Positions 1 to 9,639 of a stretch of DNA of 64,000 bases are shown here, in pieces (position 1 is the stretch's first letter; the number at the start of each line of letters is the position of its first letter). Origin of the DNA: Morinoia aosen (Eukaryota; Arthropoda; Malacostraca; Amphipoda; Talitridae); assembly GCA_030386875.1 (NCBI GenBank), contig CM059579.1, positions 93,816,383 to 93,880,382 on the forward strand, in the 5' to 3' direction. A program made the position numbers and the translations under genes. Below the pieces are notes generated by a model, which worked only from the letters and a program-made list of their open reading frames with translations, made no database searches and was not told the origin of the DNA.

Positions 1-362
1 TCACAAGATCTTTTTTAACAACCCTTGCCACCAATGCCAAATACTTTGTACTTCGTTTATATGTTTATTCATCCGTTATCAGAGAAAAATAATGATTCTT
101 CAAGAGCTCACAAATATTATCACTCACATCGCCTCCTAAAACATTTTTCACAATTGCAATACACTAAGTCCCACCACATTTGAAGCTTTTCGCTATCTCC
201 GAATCAGTACAAGCTGCTTTCACAACTGGGACTAAATGTTCAACAATAGAATGCGGAAGATTATGCTCATATAAAAATGCAACAAGTCTAATTTCACCTT
301 CTTCTACTTGTGTAGTTTTTCTTCGTTTACTGCAGTTCTACGTATCCAAAGAACTTCTTGTT
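1..362. other. AT-rich sequence, nothing recognised
   Basis: Short open frames of up to about 76 codons occur on both strands but show no motif, codon bias or splice context. I see no repeat shared with the rest of the window. Confidence 0.5.
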
Positions 363-555
363 GTGCCCGCCGTGGCACAGTGGTTAAGGGATCGGCCTTG
401 TATGTTATAGACGAAGGTTCGTATCCTGGCGCTGGCGCGGCGATTTTCCCCGTTGGATATAAGGGAAAGCTCAAGCACAATACCCCACTCAACCCAGTTG
501 TCGGAAATGGGTACCGGCTCTACGGGGGAACCGTCATGGTGTCCTATATATAGTG
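363..555 (+). mobile_element. tRNA-derived SINE
   Basis: The head resembles a tRNA gene. A box A-like TGGCACAGTGG lies at 373-383 and a box B-like GGTTCGTATCC at 416-426, about 33 bases apart, which is the spacing of an internal RNA polymerase III promoter. The sequence between them does not fold into a full tRNA cloverleaf, and about 125 bases of non-tRNA body follow, including a GGTACCGGCTCTACGGGGG stretch. That is the layout of a tRNA-headed SINE rather than a working tRNA gene. The 3' boundary is estimated, because no clear tail or target duplication was seen. Confidence 0.6.
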
Positions 556-1416
556 TTAGTTATAAGTCATTTGAAAAACCAATGCTCAAGATCATATATG
601 TATCAGGCTTGATTGGAAATAAGATGCCGATGTTTGTTTTGTTTGTTTGTTTTTTCTAATTTCTACATTTTTGTATTTGTCATTTCCGCATGGTTTTCAA
701 ACTCTGATCTGCCAGCTTTTCCATCTATTTACATCACATAATTTACATTGAAAATATTCTGCTCCTTTTTAATTTTTACTGAGCCACCCTTTGAATTTCA
801 TTTCAGCTTCCCACAACTCTAGGTACTTTTGAGTATGAATTAAACGTTAACGTCTTACTTTTGACTGTGGGGTTTCATTTCCACTGCTTTACATATTACA
901 ATAATTTACTTCAAAAATTTCAGTAATGCTGAAGCGCGTCTCTTCAATTTCCTCTCACTACAATAATTACAATGACTAATGCAGCTGTGATGATAAGGAT
1001 CTGCGACTCTATGAAGCGTGAACCGCGTGAAGTTGAACTGGCGCTGCGCGATTGCGATGCATTGGCGCCTCTGATTGCTCCTAGTCAGTATGTACGCGTA
1101 CAATACGTGTATCAAAGTTCGAACATGTCCGACAAGTGTTAAAAATTATAAATACAAAGTAGCTTAGCACAAAATGCTAAGTAGCTAATCACTCACATAT
1201 AATTTTACATGAAAATGAAGCCGCATAGCAAAATTTCCCTGTTTTCATAAGGTTTTCGAAGTTTTTTCCCTTTTTCCCTTTGGGACCCAAAATTTCCCTA
1301 AAGCAGGGAAATTTCCCTGCATCTGGCAACCCTGTCCCACAGAGATGAGAGAAATCGCAAAAACTGGTTCACTTCACAGTCGCCAATGCTCCCTCCATAA
1401 TATACTCCCTCCACGG
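556..1416. other. AT-rich intergenic sequence
   Basis: No gene is recognised. The stretch contains a perfect 18-bp palindrome at 1303-1320 (GCAGGGAAATTTCCCTGC), followed by CATCTGGCAACCCTG, which resembles a hAT terminus. No matching left end was found. Confidence 0.4.
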
Positions 1417-2839
1417 TCAGTGTGCAAGTAGTAGTCATCAAGTGAGGTGGCGCCTCTCGCTCACCCGTAATGGCTGACTCAACACTGCCGCGAGAAACTA
1501 CACTGCTTCTAATTGAAATGTACTAAGCCTATCAATGCCTTTGGCAGACTAAAAGCTGTGAATATAAGGAGGCTGCTTTCCATTATATTTTAATGAAAAT
1601 GAACGAATAGAGTAACATTACTCATGCAAATAAAAAAGAGATTACGTAGCTACGATACAGCAACAATATTCACACAAGCTCGTCTACAGCAATCCATATT
1701 TCAAAGCAGCAAGCCACACTGACTGGTTTTGTGCTGCATGGCTGCCACTTGTGTTTGACCAAAAAATCTAGTGTGACCTCAAAAAATATCGAGAAAAATC
1801 TAGATTTAAAAATAAAGCATCCAAAAATTTATCTAGAAATAAATTAATTATCTACTATAATAAATTAGTTGAACAATAGCATATAAGGATATTTATATCA
1901 TAAATTGCTTTATATTAGGCAATTTATCTTGATATAAATTATCTAGTATCCTGATATTTACCCTAATAAAGCTTGGTATCCAAATATTCTTCAATTCCAC
2001 ACGTGTTTCGAGTAGAAAGGTCAGTCTCTATTGCATTGCATATTATCAATGCTCAGATTCCTACTTATCAACAATTGTTTTAAGGCTTTCACACCGCTAC
2101 CTTCATCATTTTTAATAATTTTGCAATTACTAAGTAGGTTGATTCTACTTTATTAGATGCATTACTTTAGTATATCACTGATACACCATGTAGTTTCATG
2201 ATAGAAATATCATTGCTTCCATCCCACAATAAACTGAACTCATTGTTACCAATATCATTGGTCATTCTTTCGTCAAAATGAGGTCACAATACATTCATGA
2301 TAATGTATGTGCATTTTATTCCATGATTTTTTTATATCATCACTATTTTGCAATTGGAGATAGTGTGCTTTAGCTTATGAACCGTGAAATAGCCGTCTTG
2401 GTGTCATTCATAATCTGAACATAACATGATCAGAATATGGTTGCTTCACTATTCAGACAATTTGCAAAAGTAAATTAACAAATATAATAAGAATGAAGTA
2501 GTAACCAACCATTAGGGTGAATTCTTAATTCGAATTTACAGTAATCTATCATGTACATAGCTTAATTGTAATTCTAGCTAGAAAATTTCTAGCATACAGA
2601 AAAACTATTCAGATTTTATAGCTAATATCTAGGTTCAAAATTTTACATCTAGGCTTCAGCAAAAACATCTAGATCTAGCTATATAAATAATATCTAGAGT
2701 GGCAGCCCTGTTGAGCAGCGCGCGCTCCATGGCTCGCTCCAATGGTGTCTAGTCTAAACGCACATGGCTCTTGTGAAGCTCCACACGAGGCGTCTACACG
2801 TGAGCCTGCTGCAAAATGTAGACCAGTGTAAACGGCCCT
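1417..2839 (+). mobile_element. Harbinger-type element, copy 1, left end missing
   Basis: This stretch is closely similar to the element at 6284-7820, from the GGTCAGTGTGC segment to the right terminus. The right end CCAGTGTAAACGGCCCT (2823-2839) is nearly identical to the other copy and is followed by TAA, consistent with the 3-bp TWA target duplication of PIF/Harbinger. The left terminus is missing: homology stops near 1417. Like copy 2 it contains a decayed hAT segment (1737-2710), so the nesting predates the spread of this two-layer element. It has no intact coding capacity. Confidence 0.65.
1737..2710 (-). mobile_element. hAT remnant nested in Harbinger copy 1
   Basis: The ends are CATGGCTGCCAC and GTGGCAGCCCTG, which are imperfect inverted repeats of the CAGGG type found in hAT elements. 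The flanks TTGTGCTG and TTGAGCAG agree at 6 of 8 bases, compatible with an old 8-bp target duplication. Minus-strand conceptual translation of the interior gives broken stretches resembling a hAT transposase around the first catalytic aspartate (a SLLWDGSNDISIMKL-like stretch). It is full of stops and cannot be functional. Confidence 0.45.
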
Positions 2840-2984
2840 TAAGGCTGACTGACACTAATGCTAATTTGTCCTTTACTCTCCGATTTTGTATTCCTAGGTA
2901 CAGATGGATGCCCCAGCAGTGCAATTTAAACTTGAACGAGTAAATCGCATTTAGAACAGTGCTCATTGTCTCCATTACCCACAG

Positions 2985-3110
2985 GAGGGCCTAAGCTACC
3001 GCCACACGGCCGCCACCAACAAGAACGCTGAGTCATCACGGTCGCACCACCTTATCGTTATCTCTGTGACCGTTACTTCCATACAGAATGGCTCTGTTCT
3101 GCGGGGCAAG
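2985..3110 (+). pseudogene. kinesin-14 motor exon (switch I), paralogue 1
   Basis: This is a 42-codon open segment between a good acceptor (TTACCCACAG) and a donor (GTGGGT). It encodes the switch I region of a kinesin motor: ATNKNAESSRSHHL carries the nucleotide-sensing SSRSH motif, and the exon ends ...GSVLRGK, where kinesins continue into [10 protein letters not shown]. It differs from the other switch I exon in this window (4958-5123), so at least two kinesin genes contributed sequence here. No neighbouring exon of the same paralogue was found; the next clear kinesin exon downstream covers an earlier part of the motor. It is either an isolated fragment of a broken copy or an exon of a scrambled assembly. 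The exon itself has no stop. Confidence 0.7.
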
Positions 3111-4059
3111 GTGGGTGTGGTGGTTGTGGCGTGTGGAGTAGGGCATATTAAGGTGGTTCTGAGAGGTGGCGTATAACGAGGGAAGGTGGGTGTGTCATTT
3201 GAAGTATAACATGGGAAGGTGAGCGTGGTGAATGCTCAATAAAATGCACACTGGTGGTGCTTGCTCATTTCAAAGTATTATAAGGGATAGATTGGCCGAA
3301 GATTGTGGTTTACTCTCAGTTCATTCTACTGTAATGTACGTTGAAGATTCAGCAGTGAGCAACAGCTGGACGCACAATGGACGAAAAGACAAAGATTGCT
3401 TGAGCAGTGCGATGAGAATTGAAGCTGTAATTATTTTCGTATATTTTGTATCTTGTTTTCATCCTAATGGGCAACGTGGGGAAAATTTGTTCGCTAACAT
3501 TGCGTACCAACGGTGCTGAAGTGGTCTCAAGTACTGTCCTGATGAAAACAGCTTGTGAAGTAGGGCAAATAAAGCGATGTAGGGCAATTAAATTTGCAGT
3601 ATTTCCTTTCAAAATACAGCTAACCGTAAATTCTTGTACGATCTTCGATACTTCCTTTCTTCAAAGTCCTATTTGATGCATTCAACGTTAGTTTGAAGCT
3701 ATCAAGATAATCTAAGCCAAACACAGAAGTGAACGGCTGTACCGGCTTAGTCATCACCAAATACCTATGCATCGGGAACCTAGTTCTGCCAATAGTCACT
3801 GTCAAGCAAATTTCGCCTTAAATCTCGATTAAGATGTAGCTCATTAAGAAGGTTTTAAAGTTGCACTGCAAAAGATAGCTTAGCTGGATATTGCTGAACG
3901 TCAGAAGAAAGATAGGCGTCACCATATATTACATGTATTAAATTGTAGCAGAAAAAATATAAGGAATAAGAATGTGTGAAGGAAAATTTGAGAAGCTTTT
4001 CACTATGCATGTCGTGCGAGCATGCAGGGGACAATTCACTAGGCATGTCGTGCGATCAG
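3111..4059. other. intergenic or intronic, nothing firm
   Basis: G-rich GTGGGTGTGG-like repeats occupy about 3110-3230. Small ORFs of 60-95 codons on both strands (3232-3805) overlap one another and resemble nothing I know. Confidence 0.4.
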
Positions 4060-4212
4060 AGCTGGGAGTTCAAGATGGAAGCGAGCTTCCTGGAGATTTA
4101 CAATGAATCAATCAGAGACCTGCTAGCGGCACCCGAGAAGGCCATGAACCTGACGTACGAAATCAAGTTCACTGACCCCAAATCTCCGCACACTTACGTC
4201 ACTAACCTCAAG
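4060..4212 (+). pseudogene. kinesin-14 exon (FLEIYNE region)
   Basis: A 51-codon exon runs from the acceptor ...GATCAG to the donor GTGAGC. The translation contains MEASFLEIYNESIRDLL, the strongly conserved beta-strand and helix between the P-loop and switch I of kinesins, and ends in TYVTNLK. Upstream the reading frame stays open to 3976, but that extension does not look like a kinesin, so I place the start at the splice acceptor. Confidence 0.8.
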
Positions 4213-4795
4213 GTGAGCTGCCTCTTTTTCTTTCTCCCTCACTCGCTTGCTTGCGTTGTTCTACATTACTTTATCTAGATAGATATATATATATATATTG
4301 AAGGAAATGATAATAAGCCACGGAATGTGGCTGCAACTTCATGGTTAAATGTCTACTTTCTGAACGATTCCACAAATTTGTTCTTGCTTGCTTCTTCTAT
4401 ACTTAATGTTAAAATCCTACGAAAACCTTTTCAATTTCAGGTTTTGATGTCCTCTATTGAACAGTTTTGACAGACTTAAGGTGAGCCTCTTTCTTGGTTG
4501 CTTCTTCAAGAACAGGGTTGTTTCTTCAAAACTTGATCTGAAACTTCACGGAATATTGCTATTAATTTAATATTTTGATGTCATCTTTTGAATGATTTCA
4601 AAAAGTTTTTCCGAGTTACGAATGGCAAAAGCGGTAATTCTTCTTTTTTAAATTCGTAATTCACGACAATGTTTCGTCTTACTGTTTTCATCATCTGTTC
4701 TAGATGATGGGCCGTTTGTCTAAGTTATAGTTAGAGAGAACTTAAAATAGTATTAATTTATTAAAATATTTTGGTCTTGGAACTATCTAGACTTG

Positions 4796-4940
4796 AGGTT
4801 TCTATGCCCTGGAAATCATACATGGCAATACGAGTCACTCATAGATTCTGCGTCCCTTTATCTCCGAACAAAATGGTGCCTTCATCCTTCCTCTCTTTGT
4901 AACACCTTTGTTGTGGTTGGGGATTTTGAATCTAACTAAT
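4796..4940 (+). mobile_element. SINE-like repeat fragment in kinesin intron
   Basis: This is similar to the 3' half of the repeat family at 45385-45748 and elsewhere, sharing the CATAGATTC, AAATGGTGCCTTC and CTTCCTCTCTT blocks in the same order, and ending in a TCTAACTAAT-like tail. It is 5' truncated and diverged, and appears to be an old insertion in the intron upstream of the switch I exon. Confidence 0.5.
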
Positions 4941-4957
4941 GTGATTTATCCATTGAG

Positions 4958-5123
4958 GTTGTGGGCGTGAGGGAGCGCAACGAGATATAGGCGCTGCTGC
5001 GCACAGCCCAGCAGCACCGGGCAGTGGCGGCCACCAGCAGGAACGAAGCAAGTTCCAGGTCGCATTCAATCTTCAGGATGGTGCTCTCTGGCTCCCATGC
5101 CAACACGGGCACCCTCACGCAGG
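4958..5123 (+). pseudogene. kinesin-14 exon (switch I) with in-frame stop
   Basis: Translation from the acceptor ATTGAG gives VVGVRERNEI, then TAG at 4988-4990, then ALLRTAQQHRAVAATSRNEA and SSRSHSIF, which is the switch I motif. The donor is GTGGGT after ...GTLTQ, and the phase-1 boundary joins correctly to the next exon at 6182. The stop falls in the variable linker before the helix leading to switch I. The rest of the exon is free of stops and well conserved, so the stop is either a recent nonsense mutation or a base-call error. Confidence 0.75.
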
Positions 5124-6181
5124 GTGGGTGTGGCGTGTGTGTGTCTCCGTCAAAACCGGGAGGTTATCCTGCTCTGAGGCAAATGTAGCACCGAGTCAGT
5201 TCTCGAAACCTTGACACTTTGTTCTGTGTGATGGGTGACTCCGGCTTCTGTCCAGTCCAGGATGGTTCTAGGGAATTTACATGGTTGATTTAGCTCAATT
5301 TTACAATTTTCTAGTGTTCACTGCAAGGTAGCTGTAGGACATTCTGATGGCCGATATTCAATTTTAGAACTTGCTAGTCACCATTTCTATTTTGGCTTCC
5401 AGTGATAGCGTCGGTGGGTGTTTTTCACCATATTCAAATGGATTGAAGTTTGTGATCACCATGATGAGGAAAATATTTTTTTGTGACACCGCTGCTGAGA
5501 AAAATGCACCAACAGAGTGTTAAAAATCTAAATTACTCTTGCGTTCCCCACATTTTTGGGTGAAGTTAACACTTTTTGTGGTTGGCGTCATAGTGCAACT
5601 TCTTGTTTGCTACCTACATCCGGTGTTGAATTAGTTGTAAAATACCCATGGAAGGTGCGAGGTAATGTAACGCATTACTCTGCGTTGCTAATGGTAGTGT
5701 AGTGCTGTGAGTAAGGGCTATTCAATAAACACTATCGCAGACCAGAACTCAAATGTAAGCGGGCTTGAAGTGCTAATATTTCTTCAGGTTATGCTAGAAT
5801 CCAAAGGGACTTTTTTTAAAGGTTTTTTAAACTAATGAAGTTCGTAAAATCATAGGGTTTTCTTCTTAATTATAGCCATGTAATAAATATCAAGACACAG
5901 TGACGGTTATTCTCGGAGATGTCCACTTCATATTCATGGGGGGGGGGGGTGGGGGGGGGGCTAACTCTCTTCCTTTACCCAATGGGAAAGTACATCATGT
6001 CTGTAATGCGAGTATTTTGAACCGACGACTTTTTGCACAAGAAGACGAGCACTCTTAGCCATTAGATTGTAGTGAGTAACCTTCCTACTTTGCTTATTAG
6101 TTATTGTAATTATGGATTTACAGGGAGTTTGAACCTTTTGTAACATTCCCGTTTTGCTTAGTAGTTCCTGCGTATTCGCAG
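5124..6181 (+). other. kinesin intron
   Basis: This is the intron between the switch I and switch II exons. It contains a G homopolymer block (5939-5960, broken by one T) and no recognisable coding. It ends in the acceptor TATTCGCAG. Confidence 0.55.
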
Positions 6182-6283
6182 GGAGCCTCAACCTGGTTGA
6201 CCTAGCTGGGTCGGAGCGCCTGAAGGAGTCCGGGTTGCCGAATGCGCGTCTTACGGAGACTCAAAATATAAACAAAAGCCTTA

Positions 6284-7820
6284 AGGGGTGTTTACACTAG
6301 GGGACATTTCGGCTGTGAGGCGCGACTCGTGTAGCCGAAGCTCACCACTGAGGCTCAAATTTGTGTGTGTGAGCCCGAAGTTCCCGATTCGCTTTGGTTG
6401 AATCCGTGCAGCGGCTACACGTGTGCGAGGCGCAGCTCGACCGGTCAGTGTGCGGATGGCAGTCATCAAGTGAGGTAGCGCCTCTCTCTCACCCGTCATG
6501 GCTGACTCAACACTACCGCGAGAAACTACACTGCTTCTAATTGAAATGTACTAAGCCCATCAATGCCTTTGGCAGACTAAAAGCTGTGAATATAAGGAGG
6601 CTGCTTTCCATTATATTTTAATGAAGCTGAACGAATATAGTAACATTTCACTCATGCAAATAAAAAAGAGATTACGTAGCTACGATGCAGCAACAATATT
6701 CACACAAGCTCGTCTACTGCTGCATGGCTGCCACTTGTGTTTGACCATAAAATCTAGTGTGACCTCAAAAAATATCGAGAAACATAGATTTAATAATAAA
6801 AGATCCAAAAATTTATCTAGAAGTAAATTAATTATCTACTATAATAAATTAGTTGAACAATAGCATATAAGGATATTTATTTCATAAATTGCTTTATTTT
6901 AGGCAATTTATCTTTATATAAATTATCTAGTATCCTGATATTTACCCTAATAAAGCTTGGTATCCAAATATTCTTCAATTTTACACGTGTTGCGAGTAGA
7001 AAGGTCAGTCTCTATTGCATTGCATTTCATCAATGCTCAGATTCCTACTTCTCAACAATTGTTTTAAGGCTTTCACACCGCTATCTTCATCACTTTTAAT
7101 AATTTTGCAATTACTAAGTAAGTTGATTCTACTTTATTAGATGCATTACTTTAGTAAATAACTGATACACCAAGTAGTTTCATGATAGAAATATCATTGC
7201 TCCATCCAACAATAAACTGACCTCCTTGTTACCAATATCATTGGTCGGTCTTTCGTCAAAATGAGGCCACATTACATTATTGATAATGTATGTGCATTTT
7301 ATTCCTTGATTTTCTGATATCATCACTAGTTTTGCAATTGGAGATAGTGTGCTGTAGCTTATGAAGCGTGAAATAGCCGTCTTGGTGTCGTTCATAATCT
7401 GAACATAACATGATCAGATAATGGTTGCTTCACTATTCAGACAATTTGCTTTAGTAAATTAACAAATATAATAAGAATGAAGCAGTAACCAACCATTATG
7501 GTGACTTCCTAATTCGAATTTACAGTAATCTATCATATACATAGCTTAACTGTAATTCTAGCTAGAAAATTTCTATCACGCTGAAAAAACTATATGGATT
7601 TTATAGCTAATATCTAGGTTCGAAATTTTACATCTAAGCTTCAGCAAAAACACCTAGATCTAGCTATATAATATCTAGCGTGGCAGCCCTGTTGAGCAGC
7701 GCGCGCTCCATGGCTCGCTCCAATGGTGTCTAGTCTAAACGCACATGGCTCTTGTGAAGCTCCACACGAGGCGTCTACACGTGAGGCTGCAGCAAAATGT
7801 AGACCAGTGTAAACGGCCCT
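6284..7820 (+). mobile_element. Harbinger-type non-autonomous element, copy 2
   Basis: The termini are AGGGGTGTTTACACTAG on the left and CCAGTGTAAACGGCCCT on the right, imperfect inverted repeats of about 17 bp, flanked by TTA duplications. A TWA duplication with an AGGG/CCCT terminus is the PIF/Harbinger signature, and the same GTTTACACTAGGGG core recurs in the 22727-23678 element, which retains Harbinger transposase sequence. The interior is AT-rich, non-coding and closely matches 1417-2839. It contains a hAT remnant at 6723-7691. Confidence 0.8.
6723..7691 (-). mobile_element. hAT remnant nested in Harbinger copy 2
   Basis: It has the same boundaries and interior as the 1737-2710 segment. 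On the minus strand, about 7180-7395, a broken reading frame contains NNVMWPHFDERPTNDIG and SLLLDG, resembling the region before and at the first catalytic aspartate of hAT transposases. No full-length ORF is present. Confidence 0.45.
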
Positions 7821-7914
7821 TTAGCAACCTCGGCATCGTCATCATGGCCCTCGGCCAGAAGGTGGGGTGGTCTCTAGGGCTGCTGTATGTTACAATGCCT
7901 TTGCTGAATTTGTA

Positions 7915-8130
7915 CTCAAGTCTTATTTTTATCTCCTTCCTATTTAGGAATATTTCTTTTCTCCCTATGTTCATTTCAATCTCTTCTTCCACTCTTCGTT
8001 TCTACCTCTCCTTCCTATTTATGTCCCTATCTCTTCTTCCTACTTTTGTTTTTATCTTTTCTTCCTATTCAGGTTTCTATCTTTTTTCCTATTTTAATTT
8101 CATCTCTTTTCCCCATTAATGTTTCTACAT
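7915..8130 (+). repeat. CT-rich degenerate minisatellite
   Basis: Loose tandem copies, roughly 27 bp each, of a TTTCTATCTCTTCTTCCTA-like motif lie in the intron after the alpha-4 exon. The strong pyrimidine bias creates accidental ORFs on both strands. A shorter copy of the same tract follows the duplicated exon near 9005-9070. Confidence 0.5.
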
Positions 8131-8513
8131 GTCCATATAGCCTCCCTTGTGCATTTGACCCATTAATGCTTCCCGTTACGGGTCGTGTTACCGTGGGATA
8201 TTTTTCCCTCCTCGTCATGCACCGAGACTGAGTTTGTAATGACGGTCTAAATGGCAGAGAAATTATACCTTTTGACAAAGGAACGCGACCCGCGTGTACT
8301 TTATTTTTCTCTTCTACAGAAAGCATACAGTTTGCGCGCTCAACATTTTCATCGTTCTCAAATGGGAAATATTCAATATTAATCAAAATTTTTCACTTGA
8401 GGCTGTTTATTTGTTGGAGATGTTTTGGTGCCGCATGAAGAATTCAATGTGAAATATTTCATTTGAGGCTGTGTCAATTGATTCGTTTTGGGGACGCACT
8501 CATCGCATTGCAG

Positions 8514-8713
8514 CAACATCACGTGCCTTACCGCAACTCGAAGTTGACGCACATGCTTCAACAGTCACTGGGAGGCAGCTCGGAGACCCTGATGCTGGTT
8601 AACTTAACGTAAGTCCCCTCGACGCCTGCATAAATGAGACCTTCAACTCCCTGCGCTTCACCCCGATGGTCAACGCCTGCCATGTCGGCACCGCCAGGAA
8701 AATCAGGAAATAA
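8514..8713 (+). pseudogene. kinesin-14 terminal exon with frame break
   Basis: From the acceptor CGCATTGCAG the frame reads HVPYRNSKLTHMLQQSLGG and then SSETLMLVNL, the conserved C-terminal part of the motor (alpha-5 and beta-8). The expected continuation SPLDACINETFNSLRF lies immediately downstream but in a different frame, with about five extra bases at 8606-8610. It ends ...GTARKIRK and TAA at 8711-8713. A GTAAGT at 8609 could act as a donor instead. As written the motor cannot be completed in one frame. Confidence 0.75.
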
Positions 8714-8887
8714 AGCCAAGATTCTAAAGAAAGCCAATATTAATGCTGCCGGACTGTCATTATCATCTGCGTATCGTGGAGGAAATAGTCAATAGACACG
8801 CATATGATAAGGATTACCAGCACTCGGTAAGTATTCCAGCCCACCTACACATTTCCGAGGTGGTACTGTTAGTATACCCATTTGGAG

Positions 8888-8955
8888 TTGTAACGCAAAA
8901 CATCAACCAAAGCCTCAGCAACCTCGGCATCATCATCATGGCGCTCGGCCAGAAG
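8888..8955 (+). pseudogene. duplicated kinesin alpha-4 exon
   Basis: It encodes QNINQSLSNLGIIIMALGQK up to a donor GTGGGG, and so equals the exon split at 6282/7824 but uninterrupted. The following intron sequence (GTGGGGTGG, GGGCTG, TGTATGTTAC and so on) is also shared with 7862-7920, so a genomic segment including intron was duplicated, not a processed transcript. The NINQSLSN version has Q where the first copy has K. Confidence 0.7.
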
Positions 8956-9149
8956 GTGGGGTGGTCACAAGGGCTGTTGTATGTTACTATCCCCTTGCTG
9001 ATTTAGTACTCGAGTCTTATTTTTCATCTGTTCTTCCTATTATGGTTTCTATCTCTTCTTCCTACTAAAACACTGGACTCTGGCGTGGCGACTTCGAAAC
9101 CAAACTCGGGACCCTTCAACCCTTCAAAGCAAGAACTTTGCGCACTGAA

Positions 9150-9300
9150 TATTATGGTACTCGTGAGAAAAATTCAATGTTGATCGTTTTATTTAAGGCT
9201 GCATGGATTTAGTAGATTTCTTCGCGACACTCGTTATTGCAGCATAATCACGTGCCGTTCCTGGGCTCGTTGTTACTGCGCTTCCTGCAACCACACCTGG
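9150..9300 (+). pseudogene. degenerate copy of kinesin terminal exon
   Basis: The segment parallels 8430-8570: AAATTCAATGT, AGGCTG, then TTGCAGCA and CACGTGCC. It keeps the same spacing, but the coding part reads HVPF followed by unrelated residues. It looks like the decayed 3' partner of the 8888-8955 exon in a tandem duplicate. Confidence 0.5.
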
Positions 9301-9631
9301 AGAGGGATTTCATAATTTTGTTTTATGGTTACGATCAACCCGTTGGAAGCATTCGTAACTATGAACGCTCGGAGGTTTGCCTATAGCCTGTACACACTCA
9401 GAATGGGAATCAAAGCAGATTTTAGACTTGAAATTCCTTTATCCTTCCCTGGGATATCCCTTTGCAAATCCTTTCGTTGAGGACATCTGAAGTCCTACAA
9501 GCCGACCTAAAATTCTACGAATTTATAATTGGCTTAAATTTGTTCTCAGTTTCTCGTAGTTATATTAGTCTCTTTCCATATCCTGATTTTTTCACCATTC
9601 GTGAATAGTAAATTCAATTCACAGATTCCTC
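9301..9631. other. no recognisable feature
   Basis: AT-rich sequence between the kinesin duplicate and the hAT element. I see neither a gene nor a repeat. Confidence 0.4.
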
Positions 9632-9639
9632 CTTGAGAA

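Larger units (their letters stand above)
6182..7861 (+). pseudogene. kinesin-14 switch II exon, split by transposon
   Basis: The left part (6182-6282) encodes [12 protein letters not shown], the switch II DLAGSE motif, through QNINKSL. The right part (7824-7861) continues SNLGIVIMALGQK to a donor at 7862. Between them lies a 1537-bp Harbinger-type element bounded by TTA on both sides (6281-6283 and 7821-7823). Removing the element and one TTA restores a continuous frame in which the flanking codons spell K-S-L-S-N-L, the conserved start of the alpha-4 helix. The exon was therefore intact when the element landed. Confidence 0.85.
4060..8713 (+). pseudogene. kinesin-14 (Ncd/KIFC1-like) motor domain, broken
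   Basis: Exons in order at 4060-4212, 4958-5123, 6182-6282 plus 7824-7861, and 8514-8713 together cover the second half of a kinesin motor up to its C-terminal neck mimic. Kinesin-14 proteins are minus-end-directed microtubule motors with the motor at the C-terminus; that family would normally also have an upstream P-loop exon, a coiled coil and a microtubule-binding tail, none of which I can find. The protein ends just after the motor (GTARKIRK then stop), as expected for kinesin-14. Three lesions make it a pseudogene as written: an in-frame TAG at 4988-4990, a 1.5-kb Harbinger-type element inside an exon at 6284-7820, and a frame break near 8606. Extra partial copies lie at 2985-3110 and 8888-9300. 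Sequencing error could explain the point lesions but not the insertion. Confidence 0.75.

Noticed and set aside
363..437. Functional tRNA gene
   Set aside because: Box A and B are present, but the arms do not pair into a cloverleaf and a non-tRNA body follows, so it is a SINE head.
3232..4046. Cluster of 60-95-codon ORFs on both strands
   Set aside because: They overlap each other, have no motif, and lie in AT-rich intergenic DNA. Compatible with chance.
8069..8386. 105-codon minus-strand ORF opposite the CT-rich tract
   Set aside because: Lies in the kinesin intron and derives partly from the pyrimidine-rich minisatellite; no homology recognised.
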